Origin: Synchiropus splendidus
Taxonomy: Eukaryota > Chordata > Actinopteri > Syngnathiformes > Callionymidae
Direction: 5' to 3'
Assembly (NCBI RefSeq): GCF_027744825.2
Contig: NC_071334.1
Span: 3,870,937-3,934,936, forward strand
Length of the DNA: 64,000 nt
Part shown: positions 12,011 through 23,704 of the stretch, in pieces
Layout of the letters: each line of letters starts with the position of its first letter
Position numbering within the stretch: position 1 is the first letter of the stretch
Position numbers and translations under genes: made by a program
Notes under the pieces: model-generated
Seen by the model: only the letters and a program-made list of their open reading frames with translations
What the model was told of the DNA's origin: nothing
Database searches by the model: none

Positions 12011-12720
12011 CTATATTATATTATTTTTTCCATGGCGGAGCAGCTGCATCCAAGTGGTGTAAAGCCGCCGCCGACGCCGCCACTGGACTATAGAGCAGTG
12101 GAGACGCCTCTGGAGTGATGAATCATGCTTTTCCATCTGGCAATCTGATGGACAAGTCTGGGTTCGGAGGTTGCCAGGAGAACGGCACATTAAGGACTGC
12201 ATTGTTTCAAGTGTGATGTTTGGTGGAGGAGGAGTTGTGGTGTGGGGCTGTTTTTCATGAGTCAGCCTTGGCCCCTTAGGTCCAGTGAAGGGAACTTTGC
12301 CTCAGGATACCAAAACATTTGGGACAATTCCACGCTCCCAACCTTGTGGGAACAGTTTGGAGCGGCTCCTTCCTCTTCCAACGTGACTGTGCACCAAAGC
12401 AAGGTCCATGCAGACATGGAAGATGGAGTCTGGTGTGGATGAATTTGACTGGCCTGCACAGTGTCCTGACCTCGAGCCGATAGACACGGACGCATTTGGG
12501 ATGAATCATAGCGGAGACTGAGAGTCAGGCCTTCTCCACCAACATCAGCGTGTGACCTCACCAATACGCTTTTGGGAGAATGGTCAAACCTTCCCTATAA
12601 ACACACTTCCCAGAAGAGCTGAAGCTGTAATGGCTTCAAAAGGTTTTGAACGCGATGGAGTGAGGAATGGGACGTGCTTAAGTTCATGTGGGGGTCAAGG
12701 CAGTTGAGCAAATGCTTTTG
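12011..12720 (+). pseudogene. Tc1-like transposase relic
   Basis: This is a decayed C-terminal two-thirds of a Tc1/mariner transposase. Strings in shifting frames include the W-R-SGVMNHAF-type segment, VWGCFS-like coding at 12240-12260, LPTLWEQFGAAPS and DWPAQCPDLEPID, the last being the region of the third catalytic acidic residue. The final interval (gaatgggacgtgcttaagtt to ttttggtgatatggcgtata) resembles a Tc1 right terminal repeat. In-frame stops and deletions make it inactive. Longer minus-strand ORFs over the same region are shadows. Confidence 0.85.
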
Positions 12721-14308
12721 GTGATATGGCGTATATCTACATCCAAGTCTGTCGCGTGCTGTATTGAAACAAAGTGTGGTATTTCGCTGGCGTGCACTGA
12801 TCCCCTGCTCATCAGAATTCCCACCGAGTCAGGTTCAGCTCTTTAATCTGACGTCGCATGAAGCGATAATATCATCTCTGCCCATCAGGCTGCCGATTAG
12901 ACTGGAAAAATAACCCCCAGAGTATCCGTTTCCAAGTACCCTGACTTTCATTTGTCCCGACATCGCTTCCAAACCATTTTGCACCACTTTGTACTGACTG
13001 GACTTTGACAGAACTCAGCTGCCTGCGCAGCATCGGAACCATCAATGGACGACGCGGCTCATTAGACACTGAGTGATTTGTGAAGCATATGTCAACGTTG
13101 CCCTTCCAAAATGATCAGCGTCACTGCTGTTCTAAAACCGGTTTGTAGAGGTTGAGTGAGTTAGTATTCTTCATGTCCCCTGCGTCATTTTGGGAGGCAT
13201 TAAATATGAATTAACTTTCAGCCCCTGGACTGTTTCATTGCACAAAAATACACAGCTGTTTAAAAAGAAAAAAAATGCAAATCTTCAAGCAGTTTTACAC
13301 AGGGATTGGTGATGTCTCCAACACTTGAATTCCTATATTTTCTTGCTCTGTCTGCTTGGATCTTTCTTTTGTTACACCGTCAAAATTCTGTTTCTTCTCG
13401 ACCACCTGACATAATGGAGGAGATACTGCTCAATAATTCAATTGGCTCCACGCTGCATCTATATTCGGACAACAGCTGCAGGCGAACTCAGGGCCTTCAT
13501 CGACCCATTGCTTTTGCCTGACTATTCTGTGCATGTGGACGTGGTCATTGTGAGGTGAAGGCTCAACAACTCACGGGTGAATCTCTGGGCCCGATCGACT
13601 GGCATGATATGTAGCACTTGTACTCTGTTAGTTACTTTCTCTTTTTGGTCAATCGTAACTGTAATCGGTTCTTTTAGCACAAGCCCTGTTTCATCACTCA
13701 AGCAGGGAGGTGGACATCTATAGAAGTCATTTTCTACCAGGTAAAACAAAAAAAAGACACTGGGAGAAAACCAAGTAAAACATTTTTAAACTAAATATAA
13801 AAGATTTCACCTGAAATCTAGTGAATTTCAGCCAGAAAACAAAAACAAGACTATCTACGAGAAGAAATGCACATATCCGTGAACGTATCGCAGAGCGTTG
13901 CTGTTGTCAACAGGGTGATACAAACCACTTGGTGATGGTGAATAAAAATGCTTCATGTTAGCATGTCTAGAGGAATGAAACACCCTGTTTGTTGACCGGG
14001 AGCAGCAAGCTTTGCGCCCGAGGTGCATTCACAGTTTACAAATCACATAGATGTTTCGAGTGCTTTGACACTATTGACAATGTATAAGTCACAGCAATGA
14101 AGTTTCCCCCACAGCATTTGAACACTTTTTTTCTTCCGCATTCCATGCATCCGTTCCGCCAGGTGACAAAAAAAGACAGTTGCATTCAGTTGCTGTAGGA
14201 AAAACAAACGCTCATTGCTTATATATTGTCAAAGCAGTTGAAATTCGAAAATTATTTAGTTAATCACACGAATGTTTGGAGTAATTTGACATGAATAACA
14301 AGATACAA
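12721..14308. other. Intron interval, no feature recognised
   Basis: No coding, RNA or repeat signature was recognised between the Tc1 relic and the hAT element beginning at 14317. The sequence is AT-rich with short A runs. Confidence 0.5.
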
Positions 14309-14502
14309 GTGACAGCTAGGGCTGGGTATCGATTCTGCTTTCAATAATCGATTCAGTCGGGGTACGAAGGAACGAGGGAGCTAAAGCCACGTACAGAGGA
14401 CGTGGTGTAGGACCCAAGTGCGAGTGGTGATAGGTACAGGAGGCAGGAGGGAATTATAAATATTTAATAATTAAAACAAGAAAACAACTGAAAGCATCAC
14501 CG

Positions 14503-14720
14503 AACCGGGAGTTAAATGAGCTAGCTAGCATAAGAGATCGAAACAATGACAACCGGGAGTTAAATGAGCTGGCTAGCATGAGAGACCGAAACAATGAGAA
14601 CCAGGAGTTAAATGAGCTGGCTAGCATGAGAGACCGAAACAATGAGAACCGGGAGTTAAGCGCTAGCTAGCATGAGAGACCGAAACAATGAGAACCGGGA
14701 GTTAAATGAGCTAGCTAGCA
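14503..14720 (+). repeat. 48-bp tandem repeat inside the LTR, about 4.4 units
   Basis: The unit contains aaccgggagttaaatgagct, then gctagcatgagagaccgaaa and caatgag. It is 48 bp, a multiple of three. The minus strand therefore reads as an in-frame 16-residue repeat with core FRSLMLASSFNS, but this lies in LTR sequence with no start context and is unlikely to be a gene. Confidence 0.88.
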
Positions 14721-15154
14721 CACAAAACAAGGAGTTACCAAAGGGGAACGAGAAGTCCAAAAAACACAGGAGCGAGTGGACACATCACCGGGAACATGGA
14801 AACAAACAACACTGGGAACAAACCATGGGAATAAATATAACGGTCTGGCACACGTTGCTGGAGCCCAGGTGTTCTTGTAGACAAGTCATCAGGTTCATCG
14901 GCTCCAGCCGTGTGCCAAAGGAACAGTGGGGAAAAAAGCAAAACCAGGACTCGGAGCCTGGAAGCGGAGCCATGACAGTACCCCCCCCCCCTTAAAGAAC
15001 ACCTCTTGGTGTTCAACCAGTCATGGATGGACAGTCATCGTAGACGAGGGGAGGAGGAGGCCCACTGGAGCGACTGGAAGAGCCGGGCTGCAGTGAGCCG
15101 GAAGACACAATGGGGTCCTGGGGAGGCGGTGGGTGGGAAGCCGCGCTGTGGTCT

Positions 15155-15320
15155 TTGGGAAGCCGCGGCTGCTGGGATCTTCGGGAGGCCGCGGCGGCGG
15201 CTTGGGAGCCACGCTGGGATCTTCGGGAGGCCAGGCGGCGGCTTGGGAGCCACGCTGGAGTCGTCGGGAGGCCGCGGCTTGGGAGCCCCGCTAGAGTCGT
15301 CGGGATGCGGCGGCGGCGGC
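15155..15320 (+). repeat. GC-rich tandem repeat, about four units of 36-45 bp
   Basis: Repeated units contain gggatcttcgggaggccgcg and gcttgggagccacgct with GGC triplet expansions. They occupy the internal remnant of the LTR element, between the polypurine tract and the second LTR copy. ORFs on both strands here are low-complexity by-products. Confidence 0.8.
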
Positions 15321-16291
15321 TATAGCGGTCTGGCACACGTTGCTGGAGCCCAGGTGTTCTTGTAGACAAGTCATCAGATTAATCGGCTCCAGCCGTGTGC
15401 CAAAGGAACAGAGGGGGAAAAAGCAAAACCAGGACTCGGAGCCTGGAAGCGGAGCCATGACAGATTCCAATTCTCATGACTTAGAATCGATTATCACAAT
15501 TCAATTCGATTCGATCCGACCTCAATTCAGGTTAGTATTAAAACCATTTTCTGAGCTGTTGCCATAATCACATGACAAGGTATGCCACATATTAATACTA
15601 GTATCATATTGACATTCCACAGGAAGTTAATGAAGGATTGGTAGTAAGTGATGGCTGTAAGACTGGTGAAAATAGGAAGGTTCAATCTCCTCCCAGATCG
15701 TAATGTTGCTTTCACAAACATGCTGGCAGGATCACCAGATGTGTCTATACCTGCTGCGATGGACTGCTCATGGGACTGGTGCATTATTAGAAATATGACA
15801 TTCAAAATTCACCCAAAAGATGCTGCTGTTTAATACTAATGCATTTTTATTTTATTATCAAAATGAAAGAAAGATATTCTCAGCCAGTGAAAATGTAAAC
15901 AGAGTGCTGGTGACTGACTTCACAGCAACCTGACGTCGTGGTACAGTGTGTAAACTGTTTCAACCTCTGTGGTCTGTAATACGTACGACAAGAGGTTCCA
16001 CTCCTCTTCAATATAGTGATGTTTGGGATAACTTCTTCAGACAGATGTTTGCGAGTCACCATAACATAGTGTGGCTCTGTTACTTTCATTTGCATTTCTG
16101 GGGTTTTCAAACCCGGCACGTTGCAAGTGTTCCCAGTGTGAGGAGGCATGTTGTTTTGATTTTGGTGTTACAGGGGCGTCAAAGGGGTTGGACCTCCGAT
16201 CTTTGGGCCTACGAATCTATTTTATGGAATTAATGTACAAATCAATTCAGAATCCGAAAATCTATTTTTTGAACACAGCACTAGTGACAGC

Positions 16292-19200
16292 AATGAACGT
16301 TTTACAAATAGTTTGTTTTTTTCCCCACATTACTTAAACCCTTTTTTTTTTTTTAATCACCACTTGAAGCCCATTCTCACCACGTGGGAGAAAAAAAATC
16401 ACCAAGCACAAAAAAAAAAAAAAAAATTATAAATAAATAAATAAATAAATAAAATTACCTGATGGAAATGTGCTTCCATAGACATTGGTATTCTCAATAT
16501 ACAGAATAAATGCCAAACATTATAAAGCAAAATTGAAAAAAAAAAGAAATAACAATATTGTGATGACACCAAAGGTTGCTCTGGAAGAAAAAAAGCAGAT
16601 ATAAGGTAAAAAAAAAAAACACTGATGATTTACAGTGTTCCTACTGATCATGATCGGGTTGCGCACGAGTCGTAGCTCTCTGCACTCGATCACTGCTGTC
16701 CTGTTTCCTTGAATTCCTGGTAGTTAAATACTTTGATGGTACTACTACTAAACTCCGCCAACGGATGACTGGAGCACTTGAATTTGGTTTGTGAGGTCTG
16801 TAGAGCTGCAGAAGGCTCTGACGCCTGTCCCCGCCACCTACTCCTTTTGTGGCTGGTCTGGGAAATCCGTCCTGTTCCAGAACCAGCATCGCACAAGTAT
16901 CCACGGAACAGAGTGTATAATTGGGCTCCGTCATATTTCCTGCGTGACCCACCAGCACTTAAGTAACAGCATATCCCCTCAAAAATGACGGCAAGCAGCC
17001 GATGGTTACGTGTCAAATGACGATGACTGTGTGGGAGGCTTCCAACAATCAGCTCATCTGCACTGTTCTAATGAGTCAAGCTGTGCTGCACCCGTCGCTT
17101 TGTTTATTCCTAATGTTATTTATTGCTGATTCCCCTCCACTTCGGAGCTGCAAGCAAAGTTGCCATGGCAGTGAACGCGAGTGGGCCCCCAATGACTTCC
17201 GATTCAGGCGGATTGTCTGGTCTCCGGTGTTTGGTTAGATTGGTTTCCAAAGAAAAATCAAATCGTCCGTCCCACGGAGAACATTTAGGCCTGGGGAAAT
17301 ATCGGTCTGCAGATAGGAAATGAGAAGTGTGTCTTTGGAAATCCTGTCTGCCGTCAGTGGAGACGGCGCGAAAGGTGGGATTCACCAGTTTTGGTCGGCG
17401 TTCCCGGTCGGGTGATAATGGGAAATGAAAGGAAATGAATCAAGTGACAAGCTGCTTTTCCTGCACCAAGACCAGACCAGTAGGGTTCTCCACGTGGTTT
17501 CATTAGTGGATTGCTTTTTTGAGGTAGAACAGAGCAGATGAGATGAATGCATATTTACATGAAAGGAACATAGCTAAGGAAATATTGAGGCGCTACAGGA
17601 GACACGGCTGGATCCTCTGTTTCAAGCGCTCTGTTTTTGAGCTTTGAGCTTTTCCATGTATATCCAATGAGTCCAAGTGTAAGTCGGTTCTCTCACCAAC
17701 TTATCCAGCTAGAGAATCTTGTCTTGGGTTTTGGAATATAAAATATATAAGCATAGAGTGCGAGGCAGCCTTTCTCTAGTGCCCAGCGATACCCTCTTCG
17801 ATGAATGAGTAGACTTGAACTACTTTCCCTTTCCCGACTATTGCAGCCCAGGACACCATCCATGGCACAGCTGGTGTTATTCCAGTTGCTACAATCCTCC
17901 AGAGCCATACTGAGCAGTTAGCAGAGAGTGCTAACATGTTAGCACATGGCTAACCAGCGTGAAACTCTGGCAAAAGAGGCTTTTGTCAGGCCGCACTTAC
18001 CATGTGTCTGGCCTTTCTAGCCAAGTGACTTCGTATGGATCTATATTATAAATGCAGTCCGTGGTGCGCTCGCCAGATGGCGCTGTGGAGTAACAGTTGG
18101 CCGCCCGATGCTAGCATCACCTACATGAATCCAGCAACCAGCCCTTGATCTGCATTTGACAATAGTTGGTGTTTGAAAAGAAAAGCTTGTCACGAGTATT
18201 AAACTGCTGTGCTTTATCGGCCGCTCTGTTGAACAGGAGACACGCTTGGCCTCGACTTTCCGAGCCAGGAAACGGATATGACGTCGCGCCTGCCGTGACA
18301 TAATTTGGGGAAATAATTGATTCTTGGCAGAATTATCAATGCTTAATATTGTCACAAAAAAAAAATCCAGCATGCTACATGTCTCCAAGCCAACTGAGTC
18401 TGGTCTCCCGAACTTTGTCTCCAAATGTTTGAGCTGTCCCTCTGATATATCCGTTCCTAGTCTTGTCTACTATCTGAAACTAGCTGTAGTTAAACCAGCT
18501 GAGTCAAACTAAAGAAGCCCAGAGAGAAGGCGAAACATTTTCTTCAACAAACACCTGGTCTGGTTGCCTTATGCAAATTGAGCTCACTTACAAACGTAGC
18601 CTACAATTCGAATACAGTAACTCTAAAAAAAGAAAACAAAAAGAATATCAAATTGAGTTATGACAATAACAAAAGTATAATAAACACAGAACATTAAAAC
18701 ATTATCTGGTTTGTGGGGAACCAGGCATCGGCTGTCGGGACCAATATAATGTTGTCATTTTGCTTTTGTTCTTGAAGGACCATTTCAGTGTATAATGGTC
18801 TGTTGTTTGGTCGTTGCACCGTGAGTTACATGTGTGTGCAATGAGAGAAGAAGACCGGATGTACCTTCCTCAGACATGTACCATTGTTTATGCTCATGAC
18901 CCAAAAACGGGTTGTTTTCTTGCAAGATGATTCGCTGGATGAGGTATTTGTAACTAAAACACATAGTTAAATATTTGTGAAAATTAGGCTAATCCTGCTT
19001 TTGTCTAGTCGCTAGCTACTGGTGTGTCGGAACTAAAAATAAGTGTGAACAGTGTTAAATTTGAGTTTTGTTTTTTTGTCAAAAGTCCACACTGGCATTT
19101 TAAATCGGCGCTTTACAGTCAGAGTACGCGGCTTTAGCCCATTGAAAACAAAAGCCACTCCCTTCGTGCTGACTGGAATGACAATAAATGTCCCTTGAAT

Positions 19201-20115
19201 CCCTTCACTGTCAAGCGTCTAACATTTGAATGCAGGAAGTTCCCCCGGTCTGAACGGCCGGCCACTGGACGGAGGCGGCTTTAACGCAGTGATGTTTACC
19301 CACACACTCGAGGGCGAAATTGAGGCATCAAAGGAATTGAAGTTTAAAAAAAAAATCTGCCCCATTTAAATTAATCTTATAAATAATGAATCAAAGGGAC
19401 TTTGAAGGATTTGTTTTATTCATCACATAGACTCGATCAAATCAAAGTAGATCACATCAGACTGTGACATCACTGGGGGTAACAGATGAAGCAGAGAGCT
19501 CCCACCAATTGTGGAGGAAGACACCTTTTCAAGAGGTGCCAGTTTAGGAATGAACTGTATATGAGGACTGATGCTTCATGACACGCGCGTGAACGTGTAC
19601 GTCTGCCGCTCAGTGAGCGCTGGACCTTCTGTTTACGCAGAGTGGCGGACGCTAGCATTAGCCAACATCTCGTGCCGACGTGTTTTCAGCGGGAGCAGAC
19701 GCTCACGTATCCTTCTGAGTCCCAACAGCAGTGTTGACTCTTTGTTGGAAATGTTTCGAAAACCATTGATTATTTGGACGTGGATAAGTGCATGAGAAAT
19801 AATGGCTTCCGCTTGTCGTGGTGGTCAAACCAAGCGCTCCTTGTCTTTCATCACGCTGCCGAGACCAGTACAGAAAAGAGTAAGTTCTTCTCCAAAATGT
19901 CTCACGAAAAAAAAAAAAAAAAAAAAAAATTAAAAATGGATTGTGTATATCACAGCTTAATACATCAGAACCTGAAATATCTTTGCATTCCAGCCACGAG
20001 CGCCTGCTCAGAGTGGGGTTTCTACACTGGTGGGAATGTTGTCACTCACCTCCACTATTCTCTTAAGTCAGGGCATGTGAAGACTTACGTAATGAAGGTT
20101 GAATAAATAAATACA
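16292..20115. other. Intron interval, simple repeats only
   Basis: A-rich runs and an (ATAA)n tract at 16402-16455, another A run near 16605-16620, and an A tract at 19909-19929. A single TCGCCAGATGGCGCT core at 18070-18084 resembles the MITE-borne CTCF-like motif but is not in a MITE copy. No exon or element was recognised elsewhere. Confidence 0.5.
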
Positions 20116-20116
20116 T

Positions 20117-20445
20117 TAGTGGCACAATGGTTTGCACTGCGACCAGCAACATGGTTCCAGGTTCATGTCACGCTCTGGACCTTACTGGGTGGAGTTTGCA
20201 TGTTCTTTCTGCGCCTGCATGGGTTTTCTCCGGGTACTCCAGTTTCCTCCCATAGTCTAAAGACATGTTCACTAGGTCACATGGGACTCTAAAATTGCTC
20301 TTAGGTGTGTGTGAATGGTGTGTGTGTCCTGCGATGCACTGGTGACCAGTCCAGGGTGTGTTCCTGCCTCTGGTCCAATGACTGGTGGGATAGGCTCCAG
20401 CACGCCACCATCCCTGAGCAGGACTCAGCAGTGGTTCACTGAAGA
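20117..20445 (+). mobile_element. tRNA-derived SINE (V-SINE-like)
   Basis: The head (ggcacaatggtttgcactgc ... ggttccaggttcatgtcacg) resembles a tRNA-type A box and B box (GGTTCATGTC versus the usual GGTTCGAATCC). It is followed by the body very common in fish, gtggagtttgcatgttcttt, gggttttctccgggtactcc, cactggtgaccagtccaggg and gggataggctccagcacgcc. The B box is mutated, so the copy is probably silent. SINE family name is from memory. Confidence 0.75.
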
Positions 20446-20465
20446 TGTATGTATATATCTCACAC

Positions 20466-20500
20466 ACTGTTTCATGATACCTCATATACCCGTCGCTCTT
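20466..20500 (+). repeat. Solo right end of the hAT MITE family
   Basis: The string cactgtttcatgatacctca followed by tatacccgtcgct matches the right terminus of the MITE at 55067-55274. No left part is present. Confidence 0.5.
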
Positions 20501-21837
20501 CTAAGTGACTTAGTACGGAGCCATTCAATCCTGCAATGTTTGAAAAAACAGGCGTTTTTGCTTCATCTGGAATCAAACTGTGTCTGTGATCACAAAACAT
20601 TTATTGTTACATCAGTCAATCAAGCTCAATATGAGCCCTTTTAAAAAGAAATGTTTGGCAGCCGTTCCTAAGCAATGGAGAAAAAAAAACGTGTCTGCAG
20701 TGGTGGCTCCTCGGATTCTCTCTGCTCGGAAAATATGTATTGACTTCGAAATGAACCTTGTGGGAATGAAGGAATAAACAAGCAAGGCTGCTCGCAGAAG
20801 CAAGCTGAGGCTCAGGTGTGATTTGTAAGGAGTGGGCGCCCAGCCTTTCATCTGAATTCAGCCAGGTTGTCCGTCGAAGACATTGATCGGAATGGCATGT
20901 GAAGCGTGGCAGAGCGGTTTCCTCCTCTCAGGCTGGACGAGATGGAGGAGCTTGAGCGGGAGAGGTTGGCGGAAAGCAAAAGTGAAAGCAGAGAAGCGGA
21001 TGGAACTGGAGAATGTTTTTGATCAGCATGTATGGGTTTTTGACTTGAAAGGCATTCGCATGTTCCTGGAATACCAAGATGTTTGTACTCATTATATAAG
21101 CCTGCTCCCTTCAGCAAAATATAAGCTGAAGTGAAGATGAAACAACGGCGACAATAATTTTAACTTGCACGTGCACTGACAAATTCATTGAGGAAAGCGT
21201 GTGCTGTTTGTCGAGAGATTTTACAGAACAAACAGTGGGATGTTTTCAAGGATTTTTAGGTTTTTGTTTGACAGATTCTGGACGAAACATATGCAAAAAC
21301 ACGGGCGACAAACACAGTGAGAGCTGGAATGCTTTCAGTGCTGAGTGGCTTCGCTCATAGGCTGCAGTTTCCTCCCACAAAGTCATGGGTAAATAAAGAC
21401 AACAAGGAACGAGAATAGTCCTTGCTGGTAATTACAAATGGTACGACAAGGGTATGTGGTGCTGGGGATTTGTGATCCTTTTCAAACGCATACAATGGGT
21501 TCATGAAAGACTGCAACAATAGCTGTCGGAGACAAAACAGAAACGTGCATTTGCAAAATAGCAGTCGATGAGGCGGAAATGGTGATTAAGAGGTGGATGT
21601 GCTCTTTGTGGGGTTGTTTAAAATTGAGTGCAACTGATGGATAAGTTCTGTCTCCCTCAGTTCAAAGCTTGGAATCAGCCCAGGATGAGCTTTAGATGCT
21701 GGAAAAACCAGTGCAGTCGAGCTCAGGTTTTGACGTGTGAACCTTCCCAGTTTATTGTCTCTCAGACTTGAATCACAAATACTCATTAACAGTACAAAAG
21801 TAGTTTCGTAATTTGTATTAACAATCCACAAAAAATA
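20501..21837. other. Intron interval, no feature recognised
   Basis: No repeat or coding signature was recognised between the SINE/MITE end and the next TIR element. Confidence 0.5.
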
Positions 21838-22405
21838 TTGACAGTAAATCCCAGACTATAGAGCGCACCAGAATATTGGCCCCACCCACTAAATCTAAGA
21901 AGGAAAACAGATCTTGTTCATCTATAAGCTGCGGGTGCAGTGGTGCTGTCTGCACCGTAGAAAGGCTTAAAAATGCATGAGGATCACTTCTAAACTAGTT
22001 TGGAAAACGGGCTCCAGCATGGAGACTGACTCATGAAACAAACTGGCATATGTTCTGAACTGGAATCATCAACTCCTCACATCTGTTATTGACATTAAAG
22101 TGCTCAAAATGTGTCCCAAGTTCCGACACCACAGCTGGTCTCAGCTGCTGCTTCTGGTCTCCGCTCCTCCAGGAGATCGGCTCTGTGGGCGGAGCTGAGG
22201 ACACGCGGGCGAAAACAGCACATTTTGAGCGCTTTAAGGTCAATAACACACCTGTGATGTCATGGGTTTTTAGATCAGGCTCAACATTTTGGCAGCATGA
22301 GGCTCTTTAGCCTGGAAAAATATATACTAGCTGCGACTGCGACTATAAGCTGCAGGGTTCAGACCTCAAGAAAAAAGTGGCAGCTTATAGTCCGGAAATT
22401 GTGGT
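21838..22405 (+). mobile_element. Non-autonomous TIR transposon, CGGACTATAAGC-end family, copy 2
   Basis: Same orientation and body as 5793-6342. The left end reads cccagactatagagcgcacc and the right end agcttatagtccggaaattg, imperfect inverted repeats. ORFs of about 72 residues on both strands correspond to similar ORFs in copy 1 and reflect shared repeat sequence, not genes. Confidence 0.78.
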
Positions 22406-23696
22406 GCTTATAGGCGAACAACTGATTTAAGATAAAAAATACTTGGCCCATCATTTCAAGTTTTCCAGTTTGAATTACTGTTATAATACACACAAAAGCC
22501 TTATGTTTGTACTGTAGTGTTGATGAAACAAAGTTTGACATCGTCTTAACAAGGCCACTTAATTACCAAGGGTTGTTTCAACCTTCATTTCTTTTTTATT
22601 TCCAATGAAAGAGTTCACGACAGGATACTTTAGCCATGAGAAGTTCTCTAATTAGGCGTTTGGTTCTCATAAAATGTAAAAGCATCGATCTGTCACACAA
22701 CAAACTGCCGGTTTGTAACCTTGAGTTTGAGGCTTCACTCGACTTGGATTTACAATAGTCTAGTTCTAATTCTTCTTTAGCTCTGTGTCTCTGATGTTTT
22801 CATGACCCTGACTCTGTCTGTGGGTTTAATAACGTCTCAGAGTCAAAGCCACTCTTTCATCCAGCAGTTTTCTTTCAATCGAGCCTCAGTGCTGGATTCA
22901 CGTTTCACATTGAAATATGACACATCATTACGAAGGCAAGAATGAAAACTTGACTCAAAAATCAAGTTGTATTTTATTTATGACAACCATGGATGCACAT
23001 TCTATACAACGAAAGAACGGAGGCTTCAGTCAAACAGCGCAAACCATTCCTGGAAACCTGACTGAAGTGGGAGGGAGTGCCCTGCTCCTGGTGCCACACA
23101 CCACTCCCAAGTGGCCGACGCTGCTCTGCGTGGCGATTAATCCCCTAAGTGCGCTTCTGGTCCAGCTGATGCCACTTCAGAAATTGAGCAGCAACAGGAG
23201 CGAGTTATACAATCCACAAGTGAAGCAAAAGAGAATGGCCTCGCAGAGCGGCCGGCAGCTACACGATCTTGAAATGCGCTCTCTTTGTTTACGTCTCAGG
23301 GTGAGTTGTGTCATTGTGGAAGGAACTGCTGAGCCATAGCTCAGCGAAAAAAAACAATCATGTTGTTTGAAATCACAATTTCATTCAGGTTACGATAAAT
23401 CGTTCAGACCTAGATCATCGGTCCCGGGGTTCAAGGTGACAAGTGCGATGGACAAACTTTAGCACAGGCTCGCCGCTTTTCTGGTATGTGAGCAGTGGAA
23501 TTCCAGCATCCGGGAAAGGCAACAGTTTGGACCGTTCCGATCATGTTACCTAATGATCTACCAGCGTGAACTCAACGTAAAGGGTCTCTCACACCAGCTC
23601 CTTGTATGTCACTCTGGCAAAACCTTGGTGGTTGCCAGTCAAATTCCTCTTGATCAGCTTTGGACAGCAGCCCTCACTGGGTCTTCCAGGTTGGTA
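22406..23696. other. Intron interval, no feature recognised
   Basis: A 140-residue ORF at 22917-23339 has no recognisable domain. It starts in AT-rich sequence and shows no splice or promoter context, so it is treated as chance. The stretch 23400-23696 continues after the following hAT insertion (24817 onward). Confidence 0.45.
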
Positions 23697-23704
23697 GATT
23701 TAAC

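Larger units (their letters stand above)
14355..15462 (-). mobile_element. Gypsy-like LTR retrotransposon remnant, nested
   Basis: Read on the minus strand, a partial 5' LTR (15462 to 15321) begins TGTCATGGCTCCGC. About 330 bp of internal sequence follows, then a polypurine tract of eleven G (14981-14991). Last comes a 3' LTR of about 623 bp (14977 to 14355), again beginning TGTCATGGCTCCGC. The 142-bp stretches 14837-14977 and 15321-15462 are nearly identical direct repeats. GATTC flanks both outer ends (14350-14354 and 15463-15467), a 5-bp target duplication. The LTR length agrees with the solo LTR at 46318-46930. No gag/pol frame remains. Gypsy-type is inferred from the polypurine tract, the 5-bp duplication and the TGTCA start; the minus-strand 3' end does not show a clean CA. 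Confidence 0.72.
14317..16283 (+). mobile_element. hAT element with perfect 8-bp target duplication, host to an LTR element
   Basis: The 5' end is TAGGGCTGGGTATCGATTC and the 3' end is TTTTGAACACAGCACTA. The octamer GTGACAGC lies directly outside both (14309-14316 and 16284-16291), a perfect 8-bp duplication typical of hAT insertion. The ends are imperfect inverted repeats (TAGGGCTG/TAGTGCTG). No transposase frame is recognisable. An LTR retrotransposon remnant (14355-15462) sits about 40 bp inside the left end. Confidence 0.75.

Noticed and set aside
14454..14642. Repeated-peptide ORF (FRSLMLASSFNS units)
   Set aside because: Arises because the 48-bp repeat is a multiple of three; located in an LTR without coding context.
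15006..15369. Overlapping GC-rich ORFs of 118-119 residues on both strands
   Set aside because: Low-complexity products of the GC-rich tandem repeat within the LTR element.
18070..18084. Lone TCGCCAGATGGCGCT core as a MITE remnant
   Set aside because: No surrounding MITE sequence; it may be chance or an unrelated CTCF-like site.
20119..20175. Functional tRNA gene
   Set aside because: The A/B-box-like segment is the head of a SINE; the B box is mutated and no cloverleaf could be formed.
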